64,000 nucleotides of DNA from JBBRHQ01 sp963815645 (GTDB lineage: Bacteria > Actinomycetota > Thermoleophilia > Solirubrobacterales > 70-9). This document shows positions 8,558-17,169 of the stretch, piece after piece; the stretch's first letter is position 1; each line of letters starts with the position of its first letter. Both the position numbers and the translations under genes were made by a program. The notes below the pieces were generated by a model. It was not told the origin of the DNA. It saw only the letters and a program-made list of their open reading frames with translations, and did no database searches. Location of the stretch: NCBI GenBank assembly GCA_963815645.1, contig CAWFHL010000002.1:248001-312000 (forward strand), given 5' to 3'.

Positions 8558-9163
8558 CTATCCCTCTCCTACGCGGAAGTAAGCGAAGCGGGCGATGCGG
8601 ATGTTCTCACCGGTCTTCGCAGCCAGCTCGGCGCGCAGCTCTTCGATTGTTTTCGAGGAATGCTTCTCGGCGTTGACGTGGGACTGGTCGAGCAAGGCCA
8701 CCTCGCCCGCCCACTTCGCCAGCTGTCCCTCGACGATCTTCCCGAGGACGTCCTCGGGCTTGCCCTCCTCGCGCGCCTTCTGCTCGAACACCCGCCGCTC
8801 CGTTTCGCGCTCCTCCCCCGGGATCTCCTCCGCGGAGACATAGCGCGGGGCGATCGCCGCAACGTGCACGGCGACCTCGTATGCGAACGCCTGAAAGTCG
8901 TCGTTGCGGGCGACGAAGTCGGTCTCGCACTGGACCTCGACCATCGCCCCGACTTTGTGGTTGGAGTGGATGTAGGAGGAGACGACCCCCTCGTCGGTGC
9001 CCCGGCCCTCGCGCTTCGCGGCTGAGGCCTGGCCCTTCACCCGAAGGATCTCGATGGCGCGATCGACGTCCCCGCCAGCCTCCCCCAGGGCGGCCTTGCA
9101 ATCCATCATCCCGGCGCCGGTGCGGTCACGAAGGGCCTTGACGTCGGCGGCGGAGACGGCCAT
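8558..9163 (-). CDS. tsf: Translation elongation factor Ts
   Basis: Guanine-nucleotide exchange factor for EF-Tu. The start ATG 9163 overlaps the rpsB TGA by one base (TGATG). The N-terminal UBA-like domain has the signature TGAGMMDCK at residues 15-23, and the EF-Ts core with VQCETDFVARN follows. At 201 residues it is the short EF-Ts form: the C-terminal part present in the 280-residue E. coli protein is reduced. The same frame stays open far upstream inside rpsB, but that stretch is GC-driven and non-coding. Confidence 0.95.
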   Translation of the reverse strand: MAVSAADVKALRDRTGAGMMDCKAALGEAGGDVDRAIEILRVKGQASAAKREGRGTDEGVVSSYIHSNHKVGAMVEVQCETDFVARNDDFQAFAYEVAVHVAAIAPRYVSAEEIPGEERETERRVFEQKAREEGKPEDVLGKIVEGQLAKWAGEVALLDQSHVNAEKHSSKTIEELRAELAAKTGENIRIARFAYFRVGEG

Positions 9164-10113
9164 CAGCCGTCGCTCCCTTCGCCGCTCGCAGCGGGCGCCG
9201 CCTCCTCGGATGCCTCGGTGGGCTTCGCTTGCTGTGCGGATTCTGGCCTGGCTGCCTGCGCCGCCGCCGCGGCCGCCGCCTCCGCCGCCGCGGCCTCCGC
9301 CGCCGCCTTGGCGGCGGCCTCCTCGGCCTCCCGGCGGGCCTTCTCCTCCTCCTCGCGCTTGCGACGCTCCTCGGCCTCTATCCGGCGCCGCTCTTCCTCC
9401 TCGGCGCGCCTGCGCTCCTCCTCGGCGCGCCACGCCCCGGCGCCCTCGTCGATCGCGCTGCCGACCGTGGCGATCGCCAGCTCGCAGGAGCGGATCGCGT
9501 CGTCGTTGCCGGGGATCACATAGTCGACGGGCCCCGGATCGCAGTTGGTGTCGACCAGGCCGATGATCGGAATCCGCAGCCGGGCGGCCTCGCGCACGGC
9601 GATCTCCTCGGTCTTCAGGTCGATCACGAAGACGGCGTCGGGAAGCCGCTCCATATCGCGCACCCCGCCGAGGTTGTACTCGAGCTTCGCCAGCTCGGCC
9701 TGCATACCCATCCGCTCCTTGGTCGGAAGCAGCTCCAGCTGGCCGGTCGACTGCAGCTCCGTGAGCTCGTGCAACCGCTTGATCCGTGCCGAGATCGTGT
9801 TGAAGTTGGTCAGGAGCCCACCCAGCCAGCGGAGGTTGACGTAGGGCATCTGACAGCGGCCGGCCCACTCCTTGACAGAGTCGCGCGCCTGCTTCTTGGT
9901 GCCGACGAACAGGACCGTCCCTCCGCCGCTGGAAAGCTCGCCGGCGTAGCGGCGGGCACCGTCGAGGAGCTGCTCCGTCTGCAGCAGGTCGATGATGTGG
10001 ATCCCGTCGCGCTCACCGAAGATGTAGCGGCGCATGTTCGGGTTCCAGCGGCGTGTCTGGTGGCCGAAGTGGACTCCGGCCTCGAGCAGCTCCTTGATGC
10101 CTGCTTCGGCCAT
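9163..10113 (-). CDS. rpsB: 30S ribosomal protein S2 with long charged C-terminal tail
   Basis: Residues 1-230 are ordinary S2 (MAEAGIKELLEAGVHFGHQTRRWNP at the start, then the coiled-coil insert and FVGTKKQARD). The remaining roughly 85 residues are an extension of Glu/Arg heptad-like repeats (EEERRRAEEEERRR) followed by an Ala-rich run and a Pro/Ser/Gly tail, predicted to be one long charged helix and then disorder. The start is supported by a GGAG Shine-Dalgarno about 6 nt upstream. First gene of the rpsB-tsf-pyrH-frr block. The tail is real frame, not readthrough: the stop abuts tsf. Confidence 0.95.
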   Translation of the reverse strand: MAEAGIKELLEAGVHFGHQTRRWNPNMRRYIFGERDGIHIIDLLQTEQLLDGARRYAGELSSGGGTVLFVGTKKQARDSVKEWAGRCQMPYVNLRWLGGLLTNFNTISARIKRLHELTELQSTGQLELLPTKERMGMQAELAKLEYNLGGVRDMERLPDAVFVIDLKTEEIAVREAARLRIPIIGLVDTNCDPGPVDYVIPGNDDAIRSCELAIATVGSAIDEGAGAWRAEEERRRAEEEERRRIEAEERRKREEEEKARREAEEAAAKAAAEAAAAEAAAAAAAQAARPESAQQAKPTEASEEAAPAASGEGSDG

Positions 10114-10259
10114 TTCGTTCTCCTTTTTTCTTGGTGCAGCCGGCCCGTCCCCGTGCGCGGGACCCAGCTTCGCTGGGCAGGACCCGGTCGGGAGGCGGGG
10201 GTTGGTGATGGGTGGAGGCGGATTCTAGAGAGAAAGCGCCGTGGACCGGGCCGAAACTG
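10114..10259 (-). promoter_or_regulatory. rpsB promoter and 5' leader
   Basis: Read on the minus strand, this 146-bp gap holds a -10-like TAGAAT (10222-10227), a CCCAGC/GCTGGG hairpin with a 3-nt loop (10163-10177) and a good Shine-Dalgarno AAAAAAGGAG before the rpsB ATG. S2 leaders are often autoregulated by S2; whether this hairpin serves that role is inference. No clear -35 was seen. Confidence 0.45.
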
Positions 10260-10940
10260 CTAGTCAGGAGCTCTGGCCAGCTCGAGCGCCCCTGCGAGGT
10301 CGGGTGGCAGCTCCGAGTCGAAGCTCAGCCTCTCGCCGGTCATCGGGTGAGTGAAAGCGAGCCGGTGGGCGTGGAGGAACTGGCGCTCGAGCCGGTAGCG
10401 AAGCGGCCCGCCATAGGTCTCATCGCCGAGCAGCGGGTGGCCGATCGCGGAGAAGTGGGCACGAATCTGGTGGGTTCGCCCGGTCTCGAGCCTCGCCTCG
10501 AGCAGCGTCTCGGCGCTGAGCACCTCCCGGACCTCGAAGTGGGTCCGAGCCTCTCTGGCCGAGGCGCCCGAGACCGCCATTCGGTGGCGCCGTCGCGAGG
10601 CGCGCCCGATCGGCGCGTCGATCGTCCCAGTGCGGGAGCGCACCCTGCCCTCGGCGAGGGCGAGATATGCCCTCTCGACCTCGCGCCGCCTCACCTGGGC
10701 GGAGAGGTTCCGGTGCGCCTCTTCGCTTCGGGCGACAACGATCAGCCCGCTGGTGCCACGGTCGAGCCGGTGGACGATTCCGGGGCGCTCCGGGTCCGCT
10801 CCGCCCGCGAGGAGCTCGCCGAGCTCATCGACCAGAGTCGGGCCGCTGTGCGAGGGCGCCGGGTGGACGACCAACCCGGCGGGCTTGTCGACCACCGCGA
10901 AGCTCGAGTCGCGGTGGACGATCTCGAGGCGCTCAACCAT
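10260..10940 (-). CDS. RluA/RluD-family rRNA pseudouridine synthase, S4-less
   Basis: Isomerises uridines in 23S rRNA to pseudouridine. The catalytic motif HRLDRGTSG (Asp active site) is at about residues 57-65, and RTHQIRAHFSAIGHPLLGD, typical of the RluA family, lies near 156-174. RluD normally carries an N-terminal S4 RNA-binding domain and is about 320 residues; this protein has 226 and begins directly with the catalytic domain. The start overlaps the lspA stop, leaving no room for an S4 domain. The exact target uridine is not predictable. Confidence 0.88.
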   Translation of the reverse strand: MVERLEIVHRDSSFAVVDKPAGLVVHPAPSHSGPTLVDELGELLAGGADPERPGIVHRLDRGTSGLIVVARSEEAHRNLSAQVRRREVERAYLALAEGRVRSRTGTIDAPIGRASRRRHRMAVSGASAREARTHFEVREVLSAETLLEARLETGRTHQIRAHFSAIGHPLLGDETYGGPLRYRLERQFLHAHRLAFTHPMTGERLSFDSELPPDLAGALELARAPD

Positions 10941-11388
10941 CGCCGCTGGGCTCCCGCAGATAGACCCAGGCGAGGATCAGAACACCGACGGTGATCGCCA
11001 TGTCGGCGAGGTTGAAGGCCGGCCACGCGGGCAGGTCGATGAAGTCTGTGACCGCGCCGTCCCGGACCCGGTCGGCGAGGTTCCCCAGCGCGCCCCCGGA
11101 CAGCAGGCCGACCGCGACCCACATTCCCGGCCGAGTCGGCTCGCGCCAGAACAGGTAGAGAATCAAGCCGAGCGCGGCCATCGTCGATGCAATCACCGCA
11201 ATGCCGCCACCGCCCGCGAGGCCGAAGGCGACGCCCGTGTTGTGGCTACTGGTCAGCATCAGCGGCCCGAGCACCTCGACCTTCTCGTTCGGCACCAAGT
11301 TCGCCTCGATCGCCGCCTTCGAGGCCTGGTCGAGAACGACCACCAGTCCACTGAGCGCCCCGGCGAGGCGCCAGGGGCGGTCTTTCAC
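10933..11388 (-). CDS. lspA: Lipoprotein signal peptidase (signal peptidase II)
   Basis: Aspartic membrane protease that removes signal peptides from diacylated prolipoproteins, such as the lipoproteins encoded at 28.8-30.6 kb. Four membrane helices are visible. The catalytic Asp pair lies in GGALGNLADRV...VTDFIDL and FNLADMAI, the family signature. The 151-residue length is standard. It overlaps yggT by 4 nt and the pseudouridine synthase by 8 nt; the lspA-rluD pair is widely conserved. Confidence 0.95.
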   Translation of the reverse strand: MKDRPWRLAGALSGLVVVLDQASKAAIEANLVPNEKVEVLGPLMLTSSHNTGVAFGLAGGGGIAVIASTMAALGLILYLFWREPTRPGMWVAVGLLSGGALGNLADRVRDGAVTDFIDLPAWPAFNLADMAITVGVLILAWVYLREPSGDG

Positions 11389-11684
11389 GGCTGGATCAAG
11401 CTGACGATCAAGGCCTGCGCCACATAGAGGACGATGATCCCGACCATCGGGCTCAGGTCGAGCGCGAAGCCGCTCCCGCCGATCGGCGGCAGGAAGCGGC
11501 GGAAGAGGTTGAGATAGGGATCCGTCGTATCGGTGACGAAGTCGAGAAGCGGGCGCAGGGTGGCGCTGTGCGGCACCCGGGGAAAGAAGGAGATAAGGAT
11601 CCGGGCGAAGATCAGGATGATGTAGACAATGAACAGAGCGCTGACGTAGTCGGCGATGTTGTTGCGGGTGATCGCCAGCGTCAT
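11385..11684 (-). CDS. YggT-family integral membrane protein
   Basis: A 99-residue protein with two hydrophobic helices (about 15-35 and 75-95) separated by the YggT loop containing TDPYLNLFRRFLPPIGG, where the PYL..FR..LP pattern is diagnostic of the family. Members sit between sepF/proC and later division genes in Gram-positive bacteria and are thought to help envelope or division homeostasis; no enzymatic activity is established. Starts inside proC by 4 nt. Confidence 0.87.
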   Translation of the reverse strand: MTLAITRNNIADYVSALFIVYIILIFARILISFFPRVPHSATLRPLLDFVTDTTDPYLNLFRRFLPPIGGSGFALDLSPMVGIIVLYVAQALIVSLIQP

Positions 11685-12451
11685 TGGCCCCTCATCCTCG
11701 CCAGTGACGCCTCCACTGCGGCGGCAAACGCCGCTCCGGCACCGTGCTCTTCGAGCGCCTCCAGCCCGGCCTCGGTCGAGCCGCCCGGGGAGGCGACCGC
11801 CGCCCGCAGATCGGCGGGGTGCCGGTGTCGCAGCAACTCCGCCGTCCCAGCCGTGGTTTCGACCACCAGCTGCCGCGAGAACCCCGGGTCCAGTCCGTCT
11901 GCGGCGCCGGCCTCGGCGATCGCCTCCACAGCAAGCGCCAGGTAGGCCGGCGCACAGCCCATGACCGCCGTGGCGGCGTCGAAGTCGCCATCCTCGATCT
12001 CGATCAGATGGCCGAGCAGCTCAAGCAGCTCGCGCACCGCGGCGGCCGTCTCGGCGGGCGCCTGTGAGGAGGCCTCGTAGCAGAGGACTCCCCTGCGGAC
12101 CTCGACCGCGACGTTCGGCATCACCCGGAAGGCGGCCGAGCCCGGGAAGGCGGCGGAAATTCGGGCCAGAGGGGTGGCGCCCAGCAGCGACAGCACCGCC
12201 GCGGACTCGCCCGCCTCGATCGCGACGCCTTCGAGCGCCGCCGGCTTCACCGCCAGCACGACCAGGTCGGACTGGCGGGCCAACTCCGCGTTGGAGGCAA
12301 TCGCGAGGCCGCCCAGCTCTGCCGCCAGCGAGGCCGCACGTCCCGAGCCCGAGTCGGTGAACAGCATCTGCTCCGGCCCGCCTGGGGCGGCCGCCCAACC
12401 CCGGGCCATCCCGGCGGCCATGCTGCCCGCACCGATGAAGCCGACACGCAT
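11681..12451 (-). CDS. proC: Pyrroline-5-carboxylate reductase
   Basis: Final step of proline synthesis, reducing P5C with NAD(P)H. The N-terminal Rossmann motif is MRVGFIGAGSMAAGMARG (GxGxMA at 7-12). The C-terminal dimerisation helix bundle contains ATAVMGCAPAYLALAVEAIA and the family pattern RHPADLRAAVASPGGSTEAGL. The length of 256 residues is normal. Placement between sepF and yggT recurs in Actinobacteria and Firmicutes, so the gene travels with division genes although its product is metabolic. Confidence 0.93.
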   Translation of the reverse strand: MRVGFIGAGSMAAGMARGWAAAPGGPEQMLFTDSGSGRAASLAAELGGLAIASNAELARQSDLVVLAVKPAALEGVAIEAGESAAVLSLLGATPLARISAAFPGSAAFRVMPNVAVEVRRGVLCYEASSQAPAETAAAVRELLELLGHLIEIEDGDFDAATAVMGCAPAYLALAVEAIAEAGAADGLDPGFSRQLVVETTAGTAELLRHRHPADLRAAVASPGGSTEAGLEALEEHGAGAAFAAAVEASLARMRGQ

Positions 12452-12478
12452 GGGGTTGAGCCTAGTGGCCCGACCGGC

Positions 12479-13039
12479 CTAGGACTGGTTGAAGAACCCC
12501 TTGTCGATCAGCCGTGCCTTCTCCTCGGCCGAGACCTCTACGTTGCGCGGTGTCAGCAGGAAGACCTTCTCGGCGATCCGCTGCATTCCGCCGTCGAGGG
12601 CGTAGGTGAGTCCGGAGGCGAAGTCGATCAGCCGCTTCGAGAGCTCGTGATCGGTCGTCTGCAGGTTGAGGATCACAGGGACCGCACGCTTGAACTGATC
12701 CGCGACCTGCTGGGCGTCGTTGAAGTTGCGGGGAATGACCAGGTGAACCTGGACGTCGCCGCCGTTGTTGTCCACAGGGCGCAGGACCCGGGTGCGGGAG
12801 GCGGCGATCGGCTCGTCGTCGGCGAAGATGTCGTCGATCTCGTCCCGGCGCCGGCGCGAGGTCGGCAGGCGGCGGACCGGCGCTGACTCCCGGTCACGCT
12901 CCCGTTCGCGGCGGGTGTCGAAGATCTCCTCGGAGGAGGATTCCGGGCCGTAGCCCTCCTCGTACTCCGGGCCGTAGTCGTGATCCTCGGCCAAGCCGAA
13001 GTAAACGAGGGCGCGATGCCATGTGTCTCGAAGGGCCAT
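12479..13039 (-). CDS. sepF: Cell division protein SepF
   Basis: Membrane anchor and bundling partner of FtsZ. The start at ATG 13039 gives MALRDTWHRALVYFGLAED, an amphipathic membrane-binding helix as in other SepF proteins; the TTG 14 codons upstream adds a non-conserved segment. An acidic/Arg-rich linker spans about 22-85, and the C-terminal SepF domain (about 90-180) contains VQVHLVIPRNFNDAQQVADQ and the LDFASGL-type helix (here IDFASGLTYALDGGMQRIAE). FtsZ itself is not in the window. Confidence 0.94.
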   Translation of the reverse strand: MALRDTWHRALVYFGLAEDHDYGPEYEEGYGPESSSEEIFDTRRERERDRESAPVRRLPTSRRRRDEIDDIFADDEPIAASRTRVLRPVDNNGGDVQVHLVIPRNFNDAQQVADQFKRAVPVILNLQTTDHELSKRLIDFASGLTYALDGGMQRIAEKVFLLTPRNVEVSAEEKARLIDKGFFNQS

Positions 13040-13091
13040 CGGACGGGTTGTTCGGCTCTGAGCGGCCGATTCCTTTACCAATTATGCCAAG

Positions 13092-13147
13092 GCCGGCGCG
13101 GTGTTAGCGCCGGCACATGCATGTAAGGCGGCGAAGCCGCCGCAGGT
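13092..13147. repeat. Two-hairpin extragenic repeat, copy A
   Basis: Nearly identical to the copy at 52387-52442. Arms GCCGGCGC/GCGCCGGC form hairpin one, the palindrome ACATGCATGT lies in the middle, and GGCGGC/GCCGCC forms hairpin two. It sits between the yggS stop (17 bp away) and the sepF start, so it may attenuate transcription into sepF. The spacer from 13040 to 13163 holds no gene. Confidence 0.85.
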
Positions 13148-13163
13148 GATTCTCCGCCGCTGC

Positions 13164-13796
13164 CTAGGCGTATAGGGCAGTGCCAAGGCGGATGATCGTC
13201 GCTCCCTCTTGGACCGCCACCTTCCAGTCCTGAGAGGTCCCCATTGAGAGCCGGGTGAGTTCGTGCTCGGCCGCCAGCTCGGCCAACCTGGCGAAGTGGG
13301 GTCTCGACGCCTCCGGATCCTCGCTGAATGGAGGCATCCCCATCAGGCCGCCCACCTTGACCGGGCATCGCTCGATGAAGTCGGCGAGCTCGGCAGGGGC
13401 GACTCCCCCCTTTCCCTGCTCGCCGGCGACGTTGACCTCGACCAGCACCTCGGTGCGCTCCTCGCGGTGACGGGCCAGCTGGGCAAGGACCGACTCAGAG
13501 GCGACCGAATGGATCAGCCGGCAGCGTGGCACCAGCAGCTTCACCTTGCGGCTCTGCAGGTTGCCGATGAAGTCCCACCGGAAGGCGTCTCCCCAGCGAT
13601 CCTGCTTGGCGCCCAGATCTTGCTGGCGGTTCTCACCGACCAGGGTGACCCCGGCCTCGGCCAGCACTCCCATCTCCTCGATCGGGACGTACTTGGTCGC
13701 CGCGAGGATCTCGACCCACTCCCCCGCCTCCTGCGCGACCCGCTCGAGGTTCGCGGCGACCTTGCCGACCTCGAGCCCACTGATCAGCCCCGGCAC
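13164..13796 (-). CDS. PLP homeostasis protein, YggS/PROSC family
   Basis: A 210-residue fold-type III PLP-binding protein without known catalysis that controls free PLP and keto-acid balance. The PLP lysine is in ILAATKYVP (Lys about residue 35). Other conserved blocks are GENRQQDLGAKQD, WDFIGNLQSRKVK, LVEVNVAGEQGKGG and LSMGTSQDWKVAVQEGAT, the latter including phosphate-binding residues. The GENR..D and FIG.LQ.NK patterns fit the family although LQSRK replaces the usual LQRNK. Located between pgeF and sepF, its usual Gram-positive context. Confidence 0.93.
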   Translation of the reverse strand: MPGLISGLEVGKVAANLERVAQEAGEWVEILAATKYVPIEEMGVLAEAGVTLVGENRQQDLGAKQDRWGDAFRWDFIGNLQSRKVKLLVPRCRLIHSVASESVLAQLARHREERTEVLVEVNVAGEQGKGGVAPAELADFIERCPVKVGGLMGMPPFSEDPEASRPHFARLAELAAEHELTRLSMGTSQDWKVAVQEGATIIRLGTALYA

Positions 13797-13799
13797 GGT

Positions 13800-14549
13800 T
13801 CAGGCCTCCCCGCCATTTGCCCAGGCGATTCCCGCCTGGCGACCCGTGATCGCGCGATCGCGGCGGTGGGAGAAGAAGAGGTCGGGCTCGCACGACGTGC
13901 AAAGTCCGGCGGATTCGACCCCTTCGACCCCCTCCTTCGCCAGCAGCCGGCGGGCGACCTCCGGCAGGTCGAGCATGCGACCCGCGGCGATCCCCGGCCC
14001 GAGCGCCTCGAACGACTCCAGTACCTCGTCGCCCACCTGGTAGCAGCAGGGCCCGACGCCCGGCCCGATCGCCGCGGCGCAGGCTCTCACCGCGGCCGCG
14101 CCTCGGGCGACGATCCCGGCCGCGAGCCCGCGCCAGCCGCAATGAAGGATCGCCGTCCCGCCCGGGCCGGAGATCGCGACCGGGAGGCAGTCCGCGACGT
14201 AGACCAGCCCGGCGAGGCGGGCGCCGCCGAGAACCTGCCCGTCAGCCTCGGGGTTGGGGCTCCCGGGCTCCGCGAAGGGGCTGGGACGCTGCGGGGCGAG
14301 GTGGGCTGCGATCCCGGCGTCATGGACCTGCAGCCCGGTGACCACGCGAGCGGCGTCCAGCCCGAGCGCCGCGCACAGCCTGCGGCGGTTCTCGATCACC
14401 GCGTCACGGTCGTCGTCGGTCAGCACCCCGAGGTTGAGGCTCTCGAAGGCCCCGGAGCTGACCCCACCGATCCTGGTCGAGAAAGCCGCGCGCGACCCGG
14501 GGAGCTCGGCCTCGAGCCAGCGAACGCCGTCCCTCTCGCGCCAGTTCAT
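13800..14549 (-). CDS. pgeF: Purine nucleoside phosphorylase/laccase-domain protein (YfiH/PgeF)
   Basis: DUF152-type copper/zinc oxidoreductase fold. Family members have been reported as peptidoglycan editing factors and as purine nucleoside-metabolising enzymes. Start taken at ATG 14549 (MNWRERDGVRWLEAELPG), since the open frame upstream is a low-complexity shadow of cca. Metal/active site pieces are GLQVHDAGI (His), VADCLPVAI (Cys) and ILHCGWRGLAAGI (Cys, Gly-Trp-Arg). The 249 residues match the family. Adjacent to yggS (3-bp gap), the standard actinobacterial division-cluster order. Confidence 0.9.
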   Translation of the reverse strand: MNWRERDGVRWLEAELPGSRAAFSTRIGGVSSGAFESLNLGVLTDDDRDAVIENRRRLCAALGLDAARVVTGLQVHDAGIAAHLAPQRPSPFAEPGSPNPEADGQVLGGARLAGLVYVADCLPVAISGPGGTAILHCGWRGLAAGIVARGAAAVRACAAAIGPGVGPCCYQVGDEVLESFEALGPGIAAGRMLDLPEVARRLLAKEGVEGVESAGLCTSCEPDLFFSHRRDRAITGRQAGIAWANGGEA

Positions 14550-14580
14550 CGAGGGTAAGTAAGCAGACTGCCGCCACCGC

Positions 14581-15702
14581 TCAGCTCGCGGCGGCCCGAA
14601 GGGCGGCCGCGAGTTCCTGCTCGCGGCCTTCGAGCTCTCCATCGAGTTTCGCCGCAAGGGCGGCCCGCAGGCCGCGGCCGACCGCCGGGCCGGCGGGCAC
14701 TCCCGCCGCCAGCAGGTCATCGCCGCCGATCTCCAGCTTCACCTTGCTCCAGCGCCGCAGATACTCGTCGAGCCACTCGGCGCCCAGGGCCCGGGCGATC
14801 AGCAGCTCGGCTGGGTCGTGGCCGCGGGCGGCCTCGACCGCGGCCGAGGGGCGCTCGGCGGCGGCGGCCGCCAGCGCCTTCTCGCCGGCATCCGGGCCGA
14901 TCGCGGCGGCGAGCACCGCCCTCTCGGGCTGCTCGAGGTCGCTCCAAGGCGGGCTCTCGAGCAGCTCCAATACCCGCGATGCCAGCCCGGCCCCGCCGGG
15001 GCGGAGCTCGATCAGCCCCCAGCCGGAAAGCAAATCGAATGCCTCTGGGGCGGTCCGATCCGCCGCAATCCGCAGCAGCTCCGCCTCGCGCCGCTCGTCC
15101 GAGACCGTGGCGAGTTCGGCGTCGGCGAGCCGCTCCGCCGTGCCCGGCTCAAGCTCGAATCCGAAGCGTGCCGCGTAGCGGGCCGCGCGAAGTGCCCGGG
15201 TCGGGTCGTCGCGGAAGCTGCCCGGATGAAGCACCCGGAGCACTCCGGTCTCGAGGTCGGCCCGCCCTCCGTGCGGGTCGATCAATCCGCCCGGCCCGTC
15301 GGGGTCGAGGGCGATCGCCATCGCGTTGATCGTGAAGTCCCGCCGCGCGAGGTCCTCCTCGAGTGAGGCCGGGCTGACCTGAGGCAGGGCTCCGGGACGC
15401 TCGTAGGTCTCGCTGCGGGCCCGGGCGATGTCGACATCGTGCCCGCCCAGCTGGGCCTTCGCCGTGGCGAACCGCTCGTGCTCGACCACCCCGCCGCCCA
15501 GCCGCCGGGCGATTTCGGCGGGGTCACCCTCGACGACCAGGTCGAGGTCGCCGCGGCTACTCCCGAGCAGCAGGTCGCGGACCGCCCCCCCGACCAGGTA
15601 GACGCGCACCCCGCAGGCCGCGGAGACGACTTCCTCGACCTCGGGAATCGCAGCGAGAAGGGCGGCGCCTAGGTCGGCGTGGCTCGGGGCTGGCTTTGCC
15701 AT
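14581..15702 (-). CDS. cca: CCA tRNA nucleotidyltransferase / poly(A) polymerase family
   Basis: Class II nucleotidyltransferase that adds or repairs the 3' CCA of tRNAs. The N-terminal catalytic region has VYLVGGAVRDLLLG (about 33-46) and DLDLVVEG with the catalytic carboxylates, then RRDFTINAMAI (about 124-134), and the flexible-loop arginine motif TRALRAARYAARFGF. The C-terminal half is Ala/Leu-rich and helical. Without a database I cannot separate a full CCA enzyme from a CC- or A-adding specialist. Divergent from the beta-propeller gene with only 33 bp between starts. Confidence 0.88.
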   Translation of the reverse strand: MAKPAPSHADLGAALLAAIPEVEEVVSAACGVRVYLVGGAVRDLLLGSSRGDLDLVVEGDPAEIARRLGGGVVEHERFATAKAQLGGHDVDIARARSETYERPGALPQVSPASLEEDLARRDFTINAMAIALDPDGPGGLIDPHGGRADLETGVLRVLHPGSFRDDPTRALRAARYAARFGFELEPGTAERLADAELATVSDERREAELLRIAADRTAPEAFDLLSGWGLIELRPGGAGLASRVLELLESPPWSDLEQPERAVLAAAIGPDAGEKALAAAAAERPSAAVEAARGHDPAELLIARALGAEWLDEYLRRWSKVKLEIGGDDLLAAGVPAGPAVGRGLRAALAAKLDGELEGREQELAAALRAAAS

Positions 15703-15735
15703 GAGGCTGTTTCCCTACCATGACCCGTTCCCCGG

Positions 15736-17169
15736 ATGGCCGATCCGCCCACACCCAAGGGCCGCGGGCCCGCTCCCCTACCGCGCGCCCAGAGAAACGC
15801 CTCTGGCGGCCGGGCGCGCTGGTGGCAGGACCGCCGCAAGCTATGGACCGCGGTCGGCGGTGGTGTCCTGCTGGTCGCCGCGGCGGCCTTCGGCGCCTAC
15901 CAGTTGCTGAAGCGCCCGGATGACATCAGCCGCGGCGCCGACTTCCCGATCAACAATGAGAAGCGCCACAAGGTGGTCAAGACGACCAACTGGCCGATGT
16001 TCGGGTTCGACCGCGCCCGTACCCGCTGGCTGCCGGCGAACCGCGTGAAGCCGCCCTACAAGGAGCTCTGGAAGCACGGTGGCAAGCCGCTGATCGAGTT
16101 CCCGCCGATCTTTGTGAGGGCGCCCGGTCTCTGCGAGAAGCGGACCAAGCTCGGCTGCGGCGGGCGCCTCTTCTACGTCGACAACAACGGCTTCGCCTAC
16201 TCGCTGGACGCGAATACCGGGAAGGTGATCTGGCAGAGGCGGATCGCCCGTCTGAATGCCGCCTCCCCGGCCTACTCGCGGGGCAGGCTGTTCATAGTCA
16301 ACCTGGTGCCCGGCCAGATCCTCAGCCTCGACGCCGCCACCGGGAAGATGATTTGGAAGCGCGCCCTTCCGAGCCGCTCGGAGTCCTCGCCGGTGGTGGT
16401 CGGCCGGGGGGTCTTCTTCGGCGACGAGGACGGGAACCTGCGCGCCTTCTCGACCCGCAACGGCCATACGATCTGGAGCACGCCCCTGGCCGGCGCGATC
16501 AAGGCCGGACCGGCCTACCGCGGCGGGCTCCTCTACGTCGGGGACTACGGCGGGGAGATGTCCGCTGTGAAGGCCCGCAACGGCCAGATCAAATGGCAGG
16601 CGGGCTCTCAGGGTCTCAGCTTCAGCCGCACCGGCGAGTTCTACTCGACCCCGGCGGTCGCCTTCGGCCGCGTCTACAGCGGCAACAACGACGGCCGCGT
16701 CTACAGCTTCGACGCGAAGACGGGCGAGCTCGCCTGGACCCAGTCGACCGGGGGCTACGTCTACCCGGGACCGGCGGTCGCCGATACGCCGCGGATGCCG
16801 CCGACCGTCTACATCGGTTCCTACGACGGCAACATCTACGCCCTCGACGCGAGGACCGGGGGGGTGCGCTGGTCGCAATCGTTGGGCGGCTCGGTGATCG
16901 GCTCGCTGAGCGTCGTAGGCAAGCTCGTCTACGTGGCCACCTTCGAGGGCACGACGACATATGGGTTCACGCTGAACAGCGGCCAGAGGAAATTCCGCTT
17001 CAAGACCGGCGCCTATATGCCGGTGATCTCCGACGGACGGCGGATCTATCTGACCGGCTACTCGAGCATCTATGCGTTGCAGCCGGTGAAGAGAAAGCAA
17101 AAACAGAAGCAGGTTGGCCGGGCCGGTGGATCCGCAGGTTCCGGATCGGACAGCGGCCAGGCGCCGTGA
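15736..17169 (+). CDS. Membrane-anchored PQQ-like beta-propeller protein
   Basis: A basic N-terminus is followed by one transmembrane helix (about 37-58, AVGGGVLLVAAAAFGAYQLL), then an extracytoplasmic eight-bladed beta-propeller built of repeats such as YSLDANTGKVIWQ, LSLDAATGKMIWK, YSFDAKTGELAW and YALDARTGGVRW. These are PQQ-type repeats used structurally (BamB-like); no PQQ-dehydrogenase catalytic residues are evident. The C-terminus is Lys/Gln- and Ser/Gly-rich. It overlaps the deacetylase gene by 56 nt, suggesting one wall- or surface-polymer function. Substrate unknown. Confidence 0.82.
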   Translation: MADPPTPKGRGPAPLPRAQRNASGGRARWWQDRRKLWTAVGGGVLLVAAAAFGAYQLLKRPDDISRGADFPINNEKRHKVVKTTNWPMFGFDRARTRWLPANRVKPPYKELWKHGGKPLIEFPPIFVRAPGLCEKRTKLGCGGRLFYVDNNGFAYSLDANTGKVIWQRRIARLNAASPAYSRGRLFIVNLVPGQILSLDAATGKMIWKRALPSRSESSPVVVGRGVFFGDEDGNLRAFSTRNGHTIWSTPLAGAIKAGPAYRGGLLYVGDYGGEMSAVKARNGQIKWQAGSQGLSFSRTGEFYSTPAVAFGRVYSGNNDGRVYSFDAKTGELAWTQSTGGYVYPGPAVADTPRMPPTVYIGSYDGNIYALDARTGGVRWSQSLGGSVIGSLSVVGKLVYVATFEGTTTYGFTLNSGQRKFRFKTGAYMPVISDGRRIYLTGYSSIYALQPVKRKQKQKQVGRAGGSAGSGSDSGQAP

